From assembly GCF_023856365.1 (NCBI RefSeq), contig NC_064539.1, positions 21,393,019 to 21,457,018 of the forward strand: a stretch of 64,000 bases of DNA, written 5' to 3'. The notes below the pieces were generated by a model. The model saw only the letters and a list, made by a program, of their open reading frames with translations. It made no database searches and was not told the origin of the DNA. Position numbers and translations under genes: made by a program. This document shows, piece by piece, positions 11,101-24,100 of the stretch; positions within the stretch are counted from its first letter, which is position 1; each line of letters opens with the position of its first letter. The stretch is from Brienomyrus brachyistius (lineage: Eukaryota; Chordata; Actinopteri; Osteoglossiformes; Mormyridae).

Positions 11101-14100
11101 CTGCCCAAGAGCATCCTGCCCCAGAGCATCTGACCCCTGAGCATCCGACCCCTGAGCATCTTGTCCTGCGGTCGGCTTGAGCACCACAGCATCATCCCCG
11201 GGCCGAGAGGCTGTGCTTGGAAAAGTCAGCCCCACAGGAGGCCCTGGGGATCGGGGAAAGGCAGCAGGAGGCACAAGACCAGGGTTAGTGAGTCTGCCCC
11301 CTGCTGGCCATGCACTGTGTCTCAGACATGGGCAGCCTATCCTCAACATCGACAGCTGAACCAGGCAACCTCATATCCAGGGATACAACAGGCCACTGGG
11401 TGTGAAATGAGCTGATTGGCTGAGTCGGTTCCAGGTAAGGCTACACTACCACTAGGGGCCTGCAGCTCAAATTACTGGGACATTGAGGTGAGGTATTCGA
11501 GCTGAACTGAGCTCACCGTCAGGAAGCGGGGCCCCTGCTGGGGAGTTTGTGACAGGCAGCTCTGCTGGGGTGGAGTTTGTGACAGAGGCAGCGAGGAGAT
11601 GGAGCTGGCTGGAGGGTGGGGGCGAGCGAGGGCGGTCCTGGGCGTGAAGGGACAGACGGGGCGGCAGCTCCCGGAATAAGGCCACGTCCTCCAGGTCAAT
11701 GACATTGATGAATCCGCGGCCCACCTGAGGACAGAAGCCCTAAGGCAGTCGCCAACGCCTGTAACAGCCATGGCTGTGTGACACCAATGCCGCTAAAGCT
11801 TCCCGAAGTGGGCACGCTCTTACCTTCTTCCCCGCCTGTGCTGGGGCCTCCTGGGTCTCAGGACTATGAGGACGATGGTCCTGGGGGAACCTCAGGTCCA
11901 AGAAGATATCAGGGGGCACAACTGCAGCTTCCCGCTGCTGCTCACCCACTGGACAGACAACACACTGACAATGTCAAGTAGTAACCCTGATGCTAAGCCT
12001 TAGGCATTCACACTCTGACAGTTAGCATGCTAGTAACCTCGATGCCAAGCCCTAGGCATGCACAGTCTCACAACTAGCACGCTAGTAACCCAGATAACAA
12101 TATATAAATGGAAGATTCTTCCCATATGGTAGAACAGGGTGACAGAACATGACATTCAGGGTTGCTACTCGCACTTTCAGATTCTCACAGCCACGTAAGA
12201 TATCTTACGGCAGATCAATATTATTCCATTATAAACCTAAAATTAGCTTCATCTAAAACACTGAGGTAGTTTTCAAATCCTACAAGCTATTTATAAGGTA
12301 ATAAAACTGTTACATCCATATAAAACAGTGTTTCTCAAACTTTTTCAGACCCACAAAGCCCACATATGATCTCATATATACAGGAACATACATCAGAAGA
12401 GGCCTATTTGTTTGGAGCTGCATTTTTTTGAAAGATCCAGGTAAACCCTCTGGTTGTGAGGACCACATACAGTCCACATACATGTTAGTTTTAGTTAAAG
12501 TTCATATGATTTTTTTTGTTTATTTATTTTCACTTTCTCACTTAAGTGACTGATGTGACGGCGGAACGTAAAAACACTGGGAAACGCTGACTAAATACAC
12601 ATCGTTTTTAGAAGTCCCCTCACGGACCTCTAGAGGTCGCTCACGGGCCACACTGTGAGAACCACTGATATAAGCGCATGCGCATGTGTGTGCAGAAATG
12701 AAAGTCCCACGCCAGCCCGCTGAGTGGGCAACCCTGGACGCGTGTGAGTAATTCTGCGGAAAGCAGCATGACTTACTTCCCGGACCAGCAGTCAGAGATG
12801 CGGGAAACTTGGCGGAAACGGCTTTGTCAGCAAGCGAGATGGGAGAAGCTACAAGGACCAGAGACAGCCAATCAAAGCTTCTGATTTACACCACATGACC
12901 ACAGATAACTCAAGTTGTTATGGGATGACAGGCGAGTCCTACAGACATGCGCATGTATGAAGACACACAGTCTAATGCTGACCAATCTGCACAGATCCTT
13001 TACAACACAGTAGGGTGGGATTATGCCCCAGAGACACAGGTGAGAGAGCAAATGGGACGCACCTGGGTCGGTGCTGGTACACGCATCGTGGACTTCCGGG
13101 GCTGCCTTCTGTGTGCAGGCGAAGGCATGCAGCTCAGCCGCAGTGGACCAAGCCTTTGCCACAAGCTGGTTTGTCAGCACAGGGTCACACGGCACTGTGG
13201 CAACATAAGTCAAAGGTCACTCTCATTACTGAACTCAAATGACACCCAAAGCAGAATGAGTAGCCAGATGAAGGCCAGCTTACTGAGAAGGGGCTCTGAA
13301 GGCTGCTTGATCAGCACCCTGGGCTGGGCCCCCTCTGCGCACACCTGTGAAGGCAAAGAGCCCAGCCGATTAGGCCACAGCTCTACAGAAACGCACAAGC
13401 GGAGGTCAGACGAACGGCACTGTGCCGAGGGCCCCTGTACCTCCGCTGGAGTCGCTGGTTCTTCTGGCTTGAAGGTGACGCCCGGATCCCCCTTCTCTCT
13501 CCGCTTCTCCTCCCTCCTCCTCTGCCTGCGAAGTAAAGCATAGCACTCAGCATTCCAGTCCTGCCCTTGGGTCTTCAGCCAGGCAACCTAAGGCAGGGGC
13601 GACTTCTGAGAACAAGTAAAAACTCTGTACCCATCTCAGGGGTCAGGATCACCTTTTCATATTTTAAATCAAGTTTATAATATTTTAAATATTCGTCTGA
13701 AATGCAGTTTGGATTTAGTTTTATTCATATTCATTTTAAAAGTTGTTTCTATTCAGCTTCTATGTATTAGAATTTTATTTCTAAGGATAAGCTGAAAGTT
13801 GTAGAAATGTATGTCTGGCCTATAGAGAATCCTACATGGATACACCGTGCACATTATTTACTCAAAAATGGGCAAAAGGTCTCCCAGGGATTACTAATGG
13901 TTTACACGTAAAATTGCGAGAGACCAGGAAAAAAAATGCAAGTAAGCTATATAGTATTAAACAGTAAGAACAATAACAGAAAGTATGACAGCATTATTAT
14001 TAAATTTTGGAAGCAGTATTTTAGTTTTCGACTTTAGTTGTAGTTTTCAATTTTATTTTTATATCTTATTTTGTTTACAAAAATGTTTTTTTCTAATTTT

Positions 14101-15060
14101 CATTAGACAATAACCCTGGACCCTTCTGGAAGATTCCACAGCAGTGATGGACAGCTACAGAGTGACACTCAGTGGCACTCAGATCCCTCTCAAAGATTCC
14201 ACGGCCAGTTGCAAATCCCCAGGAACAATACCCCCCAGATATACTCAGGGAGTCTAGCCCAAGGCTGCCTCACCTCTTTGCGGAGATCGGGGCCGTGTGG
14301 CGGGCCGCCTCAGCAGCGAGCGGCTGCCTCTCCGCGGTCAGGAGGAGAAGCTGCCTGCTGCCCCACAAAGGCCCTCCTGCTAGCTCCTCCAAGGGAATGA
14401 GACGAGGGGCTGGCAGCGCTAGCGGTGGGGGATGCTCTGCTCTAACATGGAGCTCGGATTCTGACCGTAGCAGCCGAATCCCCGACCCAGGGAAGGACCT
14501 GGACGGAGCGGGGGGGCAGGCAATTGTGGGGCGAGCGTCGTCGTGGAAGCGGAGTAAGGGGAGCACGGGGGACTGTTCATATCTGTGGGGTTCCACACGC
14601 CGGAGCCTAGGCGGAGAGCTCCAGGGCACCTGACCTGGGGGCGGCCGGTCTACCAGGAGGTAACCGCCCAGAGCCGGTCCCCATGCCTCTCTCACCGAGG
14701 GAGGGGGTGGCTGGCTAGAAGAGGAAACCAATGGAGGCTGTGGTTGCAGCAATGGCCGCTTATTGGAATGCAGCTGTAACAGCGGGAGCCCAGCTGGGGG
14801 CACTGTGGGTAGGGTGTGCTCAGGTGTGTCCTGGGGTAGTAGCAGCGGGATGCCTACAGGGGCATGGCTTGTGACCGAGCGGAGCAGCCCAGAGGATGCA
14901 GGGAGTAAACCATCCTGGCCCATCTGACTGATCTGGGACCAGTTAGCATCTACAGCCAGCAGTGGCGAGCCCTGGAGAGAAACAGGAGGGAGGAGATCAG
15001 CTGACCGACCATTACACAACCCCACCTCCTACAGAAAAAGTGCTGAGCCCCCCCCCTATG

Positions 15061-15114
<54 letters not shown>

Positions 15115-18100
15115 CACTGACACTCCTGCGTGACTCCCCACCTGCACAGCTTCCTGAGAGTTGCTGGGCAGGGCTGCTGTGCCTGAAAAGCCTTCGCCCT
15201 TAGCTGGGATCTGAATGTTGGGCTGGATGGGGGATACATTGTGATGGAGGACAGGGGCAGGCAACTGGGGTAAAACAGACTGGCTGGGCTGGGGCAACTT
15301 TGATTGGTTGTAGTCAGGCAAAACAGGATGGGGCAAAAGGGGAAGGGTGAAATGAGACTGGGGCAGGTTGGGCTGTAAGTGGGGCAGAGTGGGCTGAGGG
15401 TGGGGCAGGTTACGCTGAAACAGGGGTAGGTTGGACTGAAGCTGGGGCAGGTTAGGCTGAGGGTGGGGCAGATCAGGCTGAGGGTGGGGTAGGTTGGGCT
15501 GTAAGTGGGGCAGATCAGGCTGTAAGTGGGGCAGATCAGGCTGAGGGTGGGGCAGATCAGGCTGAGGGTGGAGCAGGTTGGACTGAAGCTGGGGCAGATC
15601 AGGCGGAGGGTGGGGTAGGTTGGGCTGTAAGTGGGGCAGACTGGCTTGAGGGTGGGGCAGGTTGGGCTGTAAGTGGGGCAGGTTGGGCTGAAACTGGGGC
15701 AGAATGGGCTGAGGGTGGGGCAGACCAGGTTGAGGCTGGGGCAGGTTGGTCTGAGAGTGGGGCAGGTTGGACTGAAACTGGGGCAGAATGGGCTGAGGGT
15801 GGGGCAGATCAGGTTGAGGCTGGGGCAGATTGACCTGAGGGTTGGGCAGATTGGCCTGAGGGTTGGGCAGATTGGCCTGAGGGTGGGGCAGGTTGGTAAA
15901 TGACATTCCCACAATTTGCATGAGACCCATGAAGTTGATCTGCTGTAACTGGAGACAGAAAAAGAAGAAACAAGTGTGAGCAGACATGCGGGTATGAAGA
16001 ATCCTCCTGCATGATCCTGAGCATCAGGTACACTGACGGGGTAATCGCCTGCGTACCACTCCGGAACCACAAAGCTCTGTGACCGCATCGTTTGACTGTG
16101 GCGACCTGCTCTCTGACTGTGGTGTCTTCCTTGCTCTGTGACCACGTCATTTTTCCCCCTCCATAACTGCATCTTTCTTACTCCACCACCATGTCGTCTT
16201 TCCCGCTCTGTGACTGTGGCGTCTTTCCCGCTATGTGACCAGGTCTTTCCCGCTATGTGACCAGGTCTTTCCCGCTATGTGACCAGGTCTTTCCCGCTCA
16301 GTGACTGCGTGTTTTCCGCTCCATGACCGGGTCTGTCCCGCTCCGTGACCGCGGCGTCTTTCCCACTCCATGACCGCGGCGTCTTTCCCGCTCCATGACC
16401 GCGGCGTCTTTCCCGCTCCATGACCGCGGCGTCTTTCCCGCTCCATGACCGCGGCGTCTTTCCCGCTCCATGACCGCGGCGTCTTTCCCGCTCCATGACC
16501 GCGGCGTCTTTCCCGCTCCATGACCGCGGCATCTTTCCCGCTCCATGACCGCGGCATCTTTCCCGCTCCATGACCGCGGCATCTTTCCCGCTCCATGACC
16601 GTGGCGTCTTTCCCGCTCCATGACCGCGGCATCTTTCCCGCTCCATGACCGCGGCATCTTTCCCGCTCCATGACCGCGGCTTCTTTCCCGCTCCATGACC
16701 GCGGCATCTTTCCCGCTCCATGACCGCGGCGTCTTTCCTGCATTCACCTGTACCAGCCTGAAAAGCTCATCCTGCAGGAGCCGCGTGATGCTGTCGGAGT
16801 GCTGGGGCTCCGTAGCGGGCCCCCCCCTGGCCACATTCTCCGAGCAAGGCTCCAGCTGTGGGCTTCTCCGGGGGAGGAGCTTGGGGTTCACTGGCATGCT
16901 GGGTTCAAGAACCAGCCGTGAGTCACTGTGGGGACAGATGGGTGGGGGGGGGGCAGGTATCAGTGCTACTGTAGTCACTGCCCATAATGCACTGCCACGC
17001 CAGCAGGAAATCGCCGACACTCACTCCTCCTCCGCATTCCCAGTCCTCTCAGGTTCTGATTCTGCTCCACAGGCCCCAGGACTCTCTGACCTCTCCAGCT
17101 CATCAGCCCTGAAGCACACAGGCACACTGGTGTGGGTCCGAACGCAGCCCGAATCAGCATGTGATACACAGCTCAGCGGATATTATTGATGAAGGAACAC
17201 GGTTACCATGAGTAACAAGCAGAGGACTCCCTCCTTCACGGCCCCTCGGGGGACTCTGTGTTACCCCCCACACCCGTTCAGGGGACCAGGGGACTCTGCG
17301 TTACCCCACACACCCGTTCAGGGGACCAGGGGACTCTGTGTTACCCCCCACATCCCTTCAGGGGACTCTGCGTTACCCCACACACCCGTTCATGGGACCA
17401 GGGGACTCTGTGTTACCCCCCACATCCCTTCAGGAGACTCTGCGTTACCCCACACACCTGTTCAGGGGACCAGGGGACTCTGCGTTACCCCACACACCTG
17501 TTCAGGGGACCAGGGGACTCTGCGTTACCCCACACACCCGTTCATGGGACCAGGGAACACTGCGTTACACCACACACCCGTTCAGGGAACACTGCGTTAC
17601 ACCACACACCCGTTCAGGGGACCCTACGTTACCCCCACACAGCCCCTCAGGGGACCCTACGTTACCCCCGCACTTACTGAGAGGATGTTCCGGGAGACCC
17701 ACAAGCCGCTTCCTTTGAGGGGGTGTCATAGTCCAGGTCAGCCAGCGTCAGTGTCTGTGCAGGTAAATAAGACACAGTATGTAGTGTGAGGCACTGCGTG
17801 TTTTGCGGAAGGCGTAAGGTGCAATAATCACCATGGTTCCTGATGACTGGCGAAGCAATTGCCATTAGCAATTTATATAAACTTGCCGTATCTTTAGGTT
17901 GATTAAATTCAGATAGTGGCGCACACCACTTAATACTGTTATGGTATACTAATTTTTGGTATACTATGGTTTGGTATACCTCAGTGTGATATGCGATATG
18001 CACTGAAGTGCGGTTGAAGAAAGGAACAGCTCAGCAGCCACAACATTTTTAAAAAGAGGAGATCTTGTGGATAAACAAGGTAGAAAGACATTGGTGGTGT

Positions 18101-21100
18101 GGCGGTATTGTTTGCAGTTTAAAGTTTAGCACGTTCATCAAACGTAAGGATATGCTGAATTTATACTGGTTACTTTCAGGCGTCATAAAATGCCTCATTA
18201 GTATTTTAACTGTACTACTAATCTGCTTAAAAATTGTTGACGTAAATAAATGTTCGTATAGTGCTGAAAAGCTGGCCTCCAGCCAAATGTTTCGTCTGTC
18301 ATCTGAAGTCCTGGTGATCACTCATGCGCTATATAATATCGATATGATATCGCCCAGCCCTAGGCAGACACTTCCACAGCGATCACTTGACTCAAACACA
18401 TGCGATAGACTGAGTACCAGTCCCCGCAGAGCAGCCACGCATTCTGGTCTCCTACCATAGCACTGCTTCCTAGCCACACCCACCTGATCTTTGGGGGATG
18501 GCGTCCTGGGGACAGTCCTGATCTGGACAGAGATGTCAGGCCGAGTGAGGGACTCCAGCGACTCAGAGGGCTCCTCCGTACTCCTGTCATCTGAGTCATT
18601 AACGCACCAGCTGTTTATAGCCCCCACAACAGCACACACTGAGGAAATAACCCTCAATTTTCACCCGATCCTCATGTGCTCCTCACCTTCCTCGGCCGTG
18701 CTAAGGTCAGAGGTCACACTGTTCTCACGGTACCGGCACGAAGGGTTCTGTTCTTCAGAGCCAGCCCCTGGCCCTGCCTCCTCTATCAGAGACATGCTGC
18801 AGAGCAGAACACAGATTTACTCTTGCAGTCCCACCCAGAGAGAAAATCTACCACACACACACAATCCTGCTTTTACTGTCCTCCTGCATGCTGACCATGC
18901 TTTGCTCACCCAAAAGGGCGTCCTTGCAGACGATCTGGAGCAGAAGGCGTAGGGGGGCTCCCAGAGAAGGTACAGCGCTCTGTGTCCTCACTGCGCCAAA
19001 CCTTCTCTGGCAGCAGCACTGGGCTGACTGTTGCCTCCGTTAGTGGAACCTGGGGTAGAGAGAGGGGCAGTGCCCACCAGGGAAAAAATAAACTACAGGA
19101 CCAGCTGCTATGAAAAGCATTTCTTCATTTAAAAGCCTAGACACTGCAGGAGAGGGATGAGTCATGGACCTGGAAGTGTATGCCCAGCAGGGCGGCGCTG
19201 TATCTGCTTGTCAGGAGCTTCAGGGTGCTGAGGACAGCTGGGGCAGATGTCTTAGCCCTGATAAACACCACCCCGGCCTTTCCGATGGCTGCAGCTGTCC
19301 TCTTCGGGGAGGAATGGATATGCAACACCTTCCTGTCAGACCAGCGCATCATCCACTCTAGCAGTCGGCTCAGACTTGGAAACTGAGCGTCCAGTCTCGG
19401 GTCAGGGTCTTCGCAAGGGTCCAAATCAGCATCAGGCTGGACCTCAAACAGCCAGGGGGCCTCAGAATTGACCTGGGACCCTTGGATGCTGCACTTAGAA
19501 CTATTCTTGGCCTGACGGTGGAGGCCAAACAAGCCCTGGGACTTTCCTGCCCCAAGACCAGGGAAGAGTGGCTCCGAGCCGGCCACGCTGGTACCAGGTG
19601 CCAGGGACTGGCTGTGGCCCTGGCCCAGGCCAGACGAAGCAAGCCGATAGCAGCGACCAGGCCGGAACACGGCAGTCCCTTTCCTGTCACGGGCACAACG
19701 GCGCCGAAGTGTGGTCATCATGTCAAATGTCAGGGAGTGCAATTCACTCTCCCACAGCTGGGGCGTGTAGCTACTCAGGAGGGGGGGGTCCAAGTGTGCA
19801 CCCCCTACACTATCCTTCTCTAGCATGTAGCTCAGGAAGAGCTCAAGGAAACTCAGGTACTCCTCGTCATCCAACTCGAACTCCCATGTCCCGACGAGAG
19901 GCAGGCGCGCCCTGCCTGGTATGCCTGCCCGGGGCTCCCTCTCTTGCTCCAGCAGGCCGGGGTCCTCCCTGACCCCGGTCCGTCCAGCACCACTCCTGAC
20001 CAGACAGAAAAGCCAGCGTCAAGTCATGTAGCATGACCCTGTGAAAAGCAGCTCTCTGCCAAACCAAGCCCTTACCCAAGCTGGCTCCCACCACGCGGCG
20101 GTGACGCGGGCTCCGAGCTGGTATCGGCCGTGTCCCCGCAGTCCGTCAGTGTACTGCAGCTCAGGCTGGCCCCCAGAGAGTCTCCTGTCTCCTCCTCCCT
20201 CTCCCACAGGTGGCGCTGCAGGGGGCCGAGGCACTTGGCTACACGACTGCGATTCCGTCGGCTCTTCTTCAGCTGATCCTCGACCAGAGAGGCCATTGCC
20301 TGGTCCTCTCCTAGAAAGGGGGCGGGGGAAGTGTGGGGTACATGTAGACGGGGAATGACATGCCCAAGTGGAACATTCAGAAGGGAAAGCGATGATCGCT
20401 CTTGAAGCAATTGCTCATAGCCATATATGCTCATAATAAGGGTAAAGAAGGACTACAAATGGCAGGACACAGGAAGGCCAAAGGTCACAGGCCACTGGAC
20501 AGGGGTGTGGCCTACCAAGCCTCCGCAGTAGGGAGCTGTACTTCTCCCTCAGGGAGACCCGCACTGAGTCCTCCTGGGCCGGGAAGGCCTGGGACAGCAC
20601 CTGTGCCAGCTGAGACGGGAACGTGGTCAGAGGGGAATCATCAGTGGGCCGAGCAGACAGAGCCGTCCCAGAGGAGGCAGTTACCATGGGAACAGGCGGC
20701 AGCGCAGACGCCAGACTGAGCAGCACATCCTGCAGGACCTCTTCGGCATTCAGGAACCGAGCGAAAGGGAGGAGACGGCAGCCCCAGCGCAGGGCGGTCA
20801 CGCAACACGCCTCCAGCTGAGAGAGAAAGATGGCATGAGCCCGCCTGCGAAGGGCACACTCACAGCTGATGCCCCTCAGACCTCCACCTGATCGCAGCAC
20901 ACCTGTGTGCCCATCCCATGATTCCTTGCAGCCTGGTATTTCCTGCAGGAAACTGACAGCTGGTCCCGAACATGGAGCATCCAGCAGAAGCCACACAGCT
21001 CCCTGAAGCATGCTGCAAAGGACAGAAGCTGCCGTGATGCGATCTCCATAGGGGCAAAGGCACCCTGCTTACTGACCGAATTCATCAGAGTCTTACTCAT

Positions 21101-24100
21101 CATCTCCACGGTCACCGAGTCCAGAATCCCTTCCCTCGGAGACCCAGGTATGACAAATCCACTGGGGGAGACGAACTTCATAAGTCCGTCGGGAAAGGAC
21201 CTGACTGCAGCCTCAGAGCAATCCCTACGGATCTGGGAACAGATGAGTTAACTAGTTAATGTAAATTATTTAGCTAATAGCAGACTTTTTGAACCCTAAT
21301 AGCAACAATAATCCAAACCCGACCCCTAAACCAAAACCCTAATCTTAACCCTAAACCAGGGATGGGCAATCTCACCCTGAAAGGTTGTATGCGGGTTTTC
21401 GCTGCAATTCCCTAATCAGAGGACTGATTGGCTGAGGAGTCCTCGCAGCTGGGTTTGAACAGCTGACCTTAAGGTTATCCCAAAAACCCGCATACACACC
21501 GACCCTCTGATGAGATGCCTGCCGCTGCCCTGACTCTAACCCCGGCCCCTAACCAGACACAATCACAGGGTTAACCCTAACCCTAACCCTTATTACGTGA
21601 TGTATAAGAATGCACAAGGCAATAGTATGCAGATCAGATAGGTCAGAAAGGAGAAAGTAAAGGCAGAATGAGATAGACTGGAGACAAAATGTGCCAAGTA
21701 AGTATTTCCTTATTTATTTATTTTGGCATGTAATGGAGATTATGGCTCCTAGAAAAAAACCATTTGGCTCTTATATATTTTGGGTTTAGGAGCCAATAGC
21801 TCCTAACATATTTTTTTTTCGTCTTTTTTCTCTGGTACCTTCCGCATCACCCGGCGGCAGTAGCGCAGCTGTGTCGTGTACCACTGGGCAGCAGGGACGC
21901 AGCAGCGAGCGGCCCTCAGGAGCAACAGCGCCCTCTGCAGGACGGCAGACACTTGCAGACGGGATAGCCACTCCAGCGCCAATGGCCCTTCTCCTGTGGG
22001 GTCCTGGAGCAAAGCAGCAAAGGACCCAAACCATCAAGCCACACACTCAGACTATTACTAGCACGTTACTGTACTGTGTCACATACATCGGGGTCTGGGG
22101 CAGGCTGGGGGCAATAGAGCGGTGGGGCAGGCAGGTACAGCCCACCGGGCACCAGTGCGGACAGGCAGGACCCCAGCACCCTGGCACGGTCCACCAGGTG
22201 GCGCAGTGGCTGCGACAGCACGTCCAGGCCAGCCATGGCTGCTGCCCTGAGGAGGTCCTGCACTGAGGCCTGGAGCTGATCGTCCTCCTCTTCCTGGGAG
22301 CCTACGGGATGCAGAAAAACGGTGACGGCTGTGCTCCCCGAATAGAGAGGCAGGGAGCCTAACTCTAACCCATACCGCCCTCATCCAGGGAGCCTCAGAG
22401 GCAGGCACAGACCCGTCAAACACTCACACCGCTGGCCGCGCAGTGCCTCCATGCCTAGCACGCACTCCAGCTGCTCCTGCAGTATGTGTCTGGGGTTCAG
22501 TTCCCCTGGCAGGTGCAGTTCCTTCCATCGTAGCCTGGGGGCGGCAGTAAGCATTCGGTGACCATCATCGTTGGTCTCTATAGACGACGCACTCCCCGGC
22601 AGATAGGCACACTTACCCTGTGAGGGGGGTCTCATCCCTACAGTAGGTGGTGTAAGCCACGCCCAGAGAGACAGCCGTCTTCCAGTCTCCCAGGTGATGG
22701 GCGAACCATGCAGCCTCGGGAAGAAGCCCCCCCAGGAGGAGAAGGTCCAGGGCATAGCCCACGGTCCACACCCCCGACAGTTCCTGACTCCGCACCGCTT
22801 CCGTGACAGAGATCTGACTCAGGGGCACGAGCCTCGGACCAGGGGCTGCACACACACACACAAGCATGCAGGCAGTGAGCGCACACACGTGTATCATACA
22901 TGCAAGCCTGGAAGCAGCCGGAAGCCAGACCCACCTGGAGGCAGGTGCAGGGGGGGCAGAACGTCCACGCAGTGGGGGGGCATGATGACCAGCGGTTGGT
23001 TGGTGAAGTAGCAGGCCATGAACCTACCAAGTGACTGCACCACTGCGTAGACGGCCTCGCTGTTCACCTGCTGCAGACGGGCAGCGAGGGCCGACTCTGC
23101 CTGTGCGGCTGGAAGGAGGGGTAATGAAGGCGTTACCACGGTGATAGTGACAGTGACAGCCACCCACCGCCCCCCCCCCCACACACACACACACACACAC
23201 ACACACAACACCCAGCCTCACCGCCTGTATGGGCCGCATCCTCCACCTCCAGCCCCGCTTTCCGGACCAGCCTCTGGGCCAGCCGGTCACAGAACCCCTG
23301 GGCCTCCCTCAAGCGGTACCGGAAGAGCAGGCTGTAGAGCAGCGCCAGGCAGTACCGGGTCTCCAGGAAGCAGGAGCGCGGCCCTGCTGGAGGGCAGAGG
23401 GAGCATCAGTGGCTGCCACGTTAACCGGACCACAGATGTAGGCCAGGGCTCCCTCCCACACACCTCCGTCTCGGTCCGCCAGTAGGTCGGTGATCCACGC
23501 CTGGACGCCGTCTGCATATGAGCCCATCAGGAAGTGCTGCTCGCCTGGAAGCAGGGAGACATACGACGTGGGTGCACTGTTCACCGGCACAGCCTCAACA
23601 CAGCCGCACACACATGCACTAAGACAGCGGACGGTACACGGCCTGGATTCGGACCTGTGACCCTGTACAGCGTGGGGCCCCCCTCCAGCTCAGCTCCGGC
23701 CGCCTGCAGGACCCACTGAGCCTGGTTCAGGACATCAGAGATGCTGTGCCGCTCCTCTTCACAGCTGCCATGTCCTGGCTGGGAGCACAGCCCATCTGCA
23801 CACTGCAGCGCCGTCGTGTATAGCTCCTGCCACACCCTCAGCAACCTGTAGAGGGAGCACTGATAAATCTCTAGCCAAGCACAGGTGCTTGCGGACTGGA
23901 CACAACACAAGTACAGCCCTCTTCGAGGCATGACTTGTGCAGGAACAACAAAAACAGTTTAAAGTTTAAAAAAAATTAGGTATCCCGCAATACCTTCTGG
24001 AAGGATGCCGTCCCATGAGCTGAGCATTCTGGGAAAACCTCTGAAGGGGGTCCCACTGTGCCTCCCTCAGCAATGGGACAGAAAAGACATCAGACAGAGG

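Noticed and set aside
14172..14633. 153-codon plus-strand frame
   Set aside because: Antisense shadow of CPLANE1 exon 14274..14971.
16231..17020. Minus-strand frames of 148-240 codons
   Set aside because: Products of the 25 bp minisatellite; the only real coding part is exon 16748..16925 of CPLANE1.
16195..17690. Regular repeats resembling a CRISPR array
   Set aside because: Units are contiguous with no unique spacers, the genome is vertebrate, and there are no cas genes.
17208..17789. Three overlapping plus-strand frames of 126-193 codons
   Set aside because: Repeat artefacts of the 25/42 bp array; the true gene is on the other strand.
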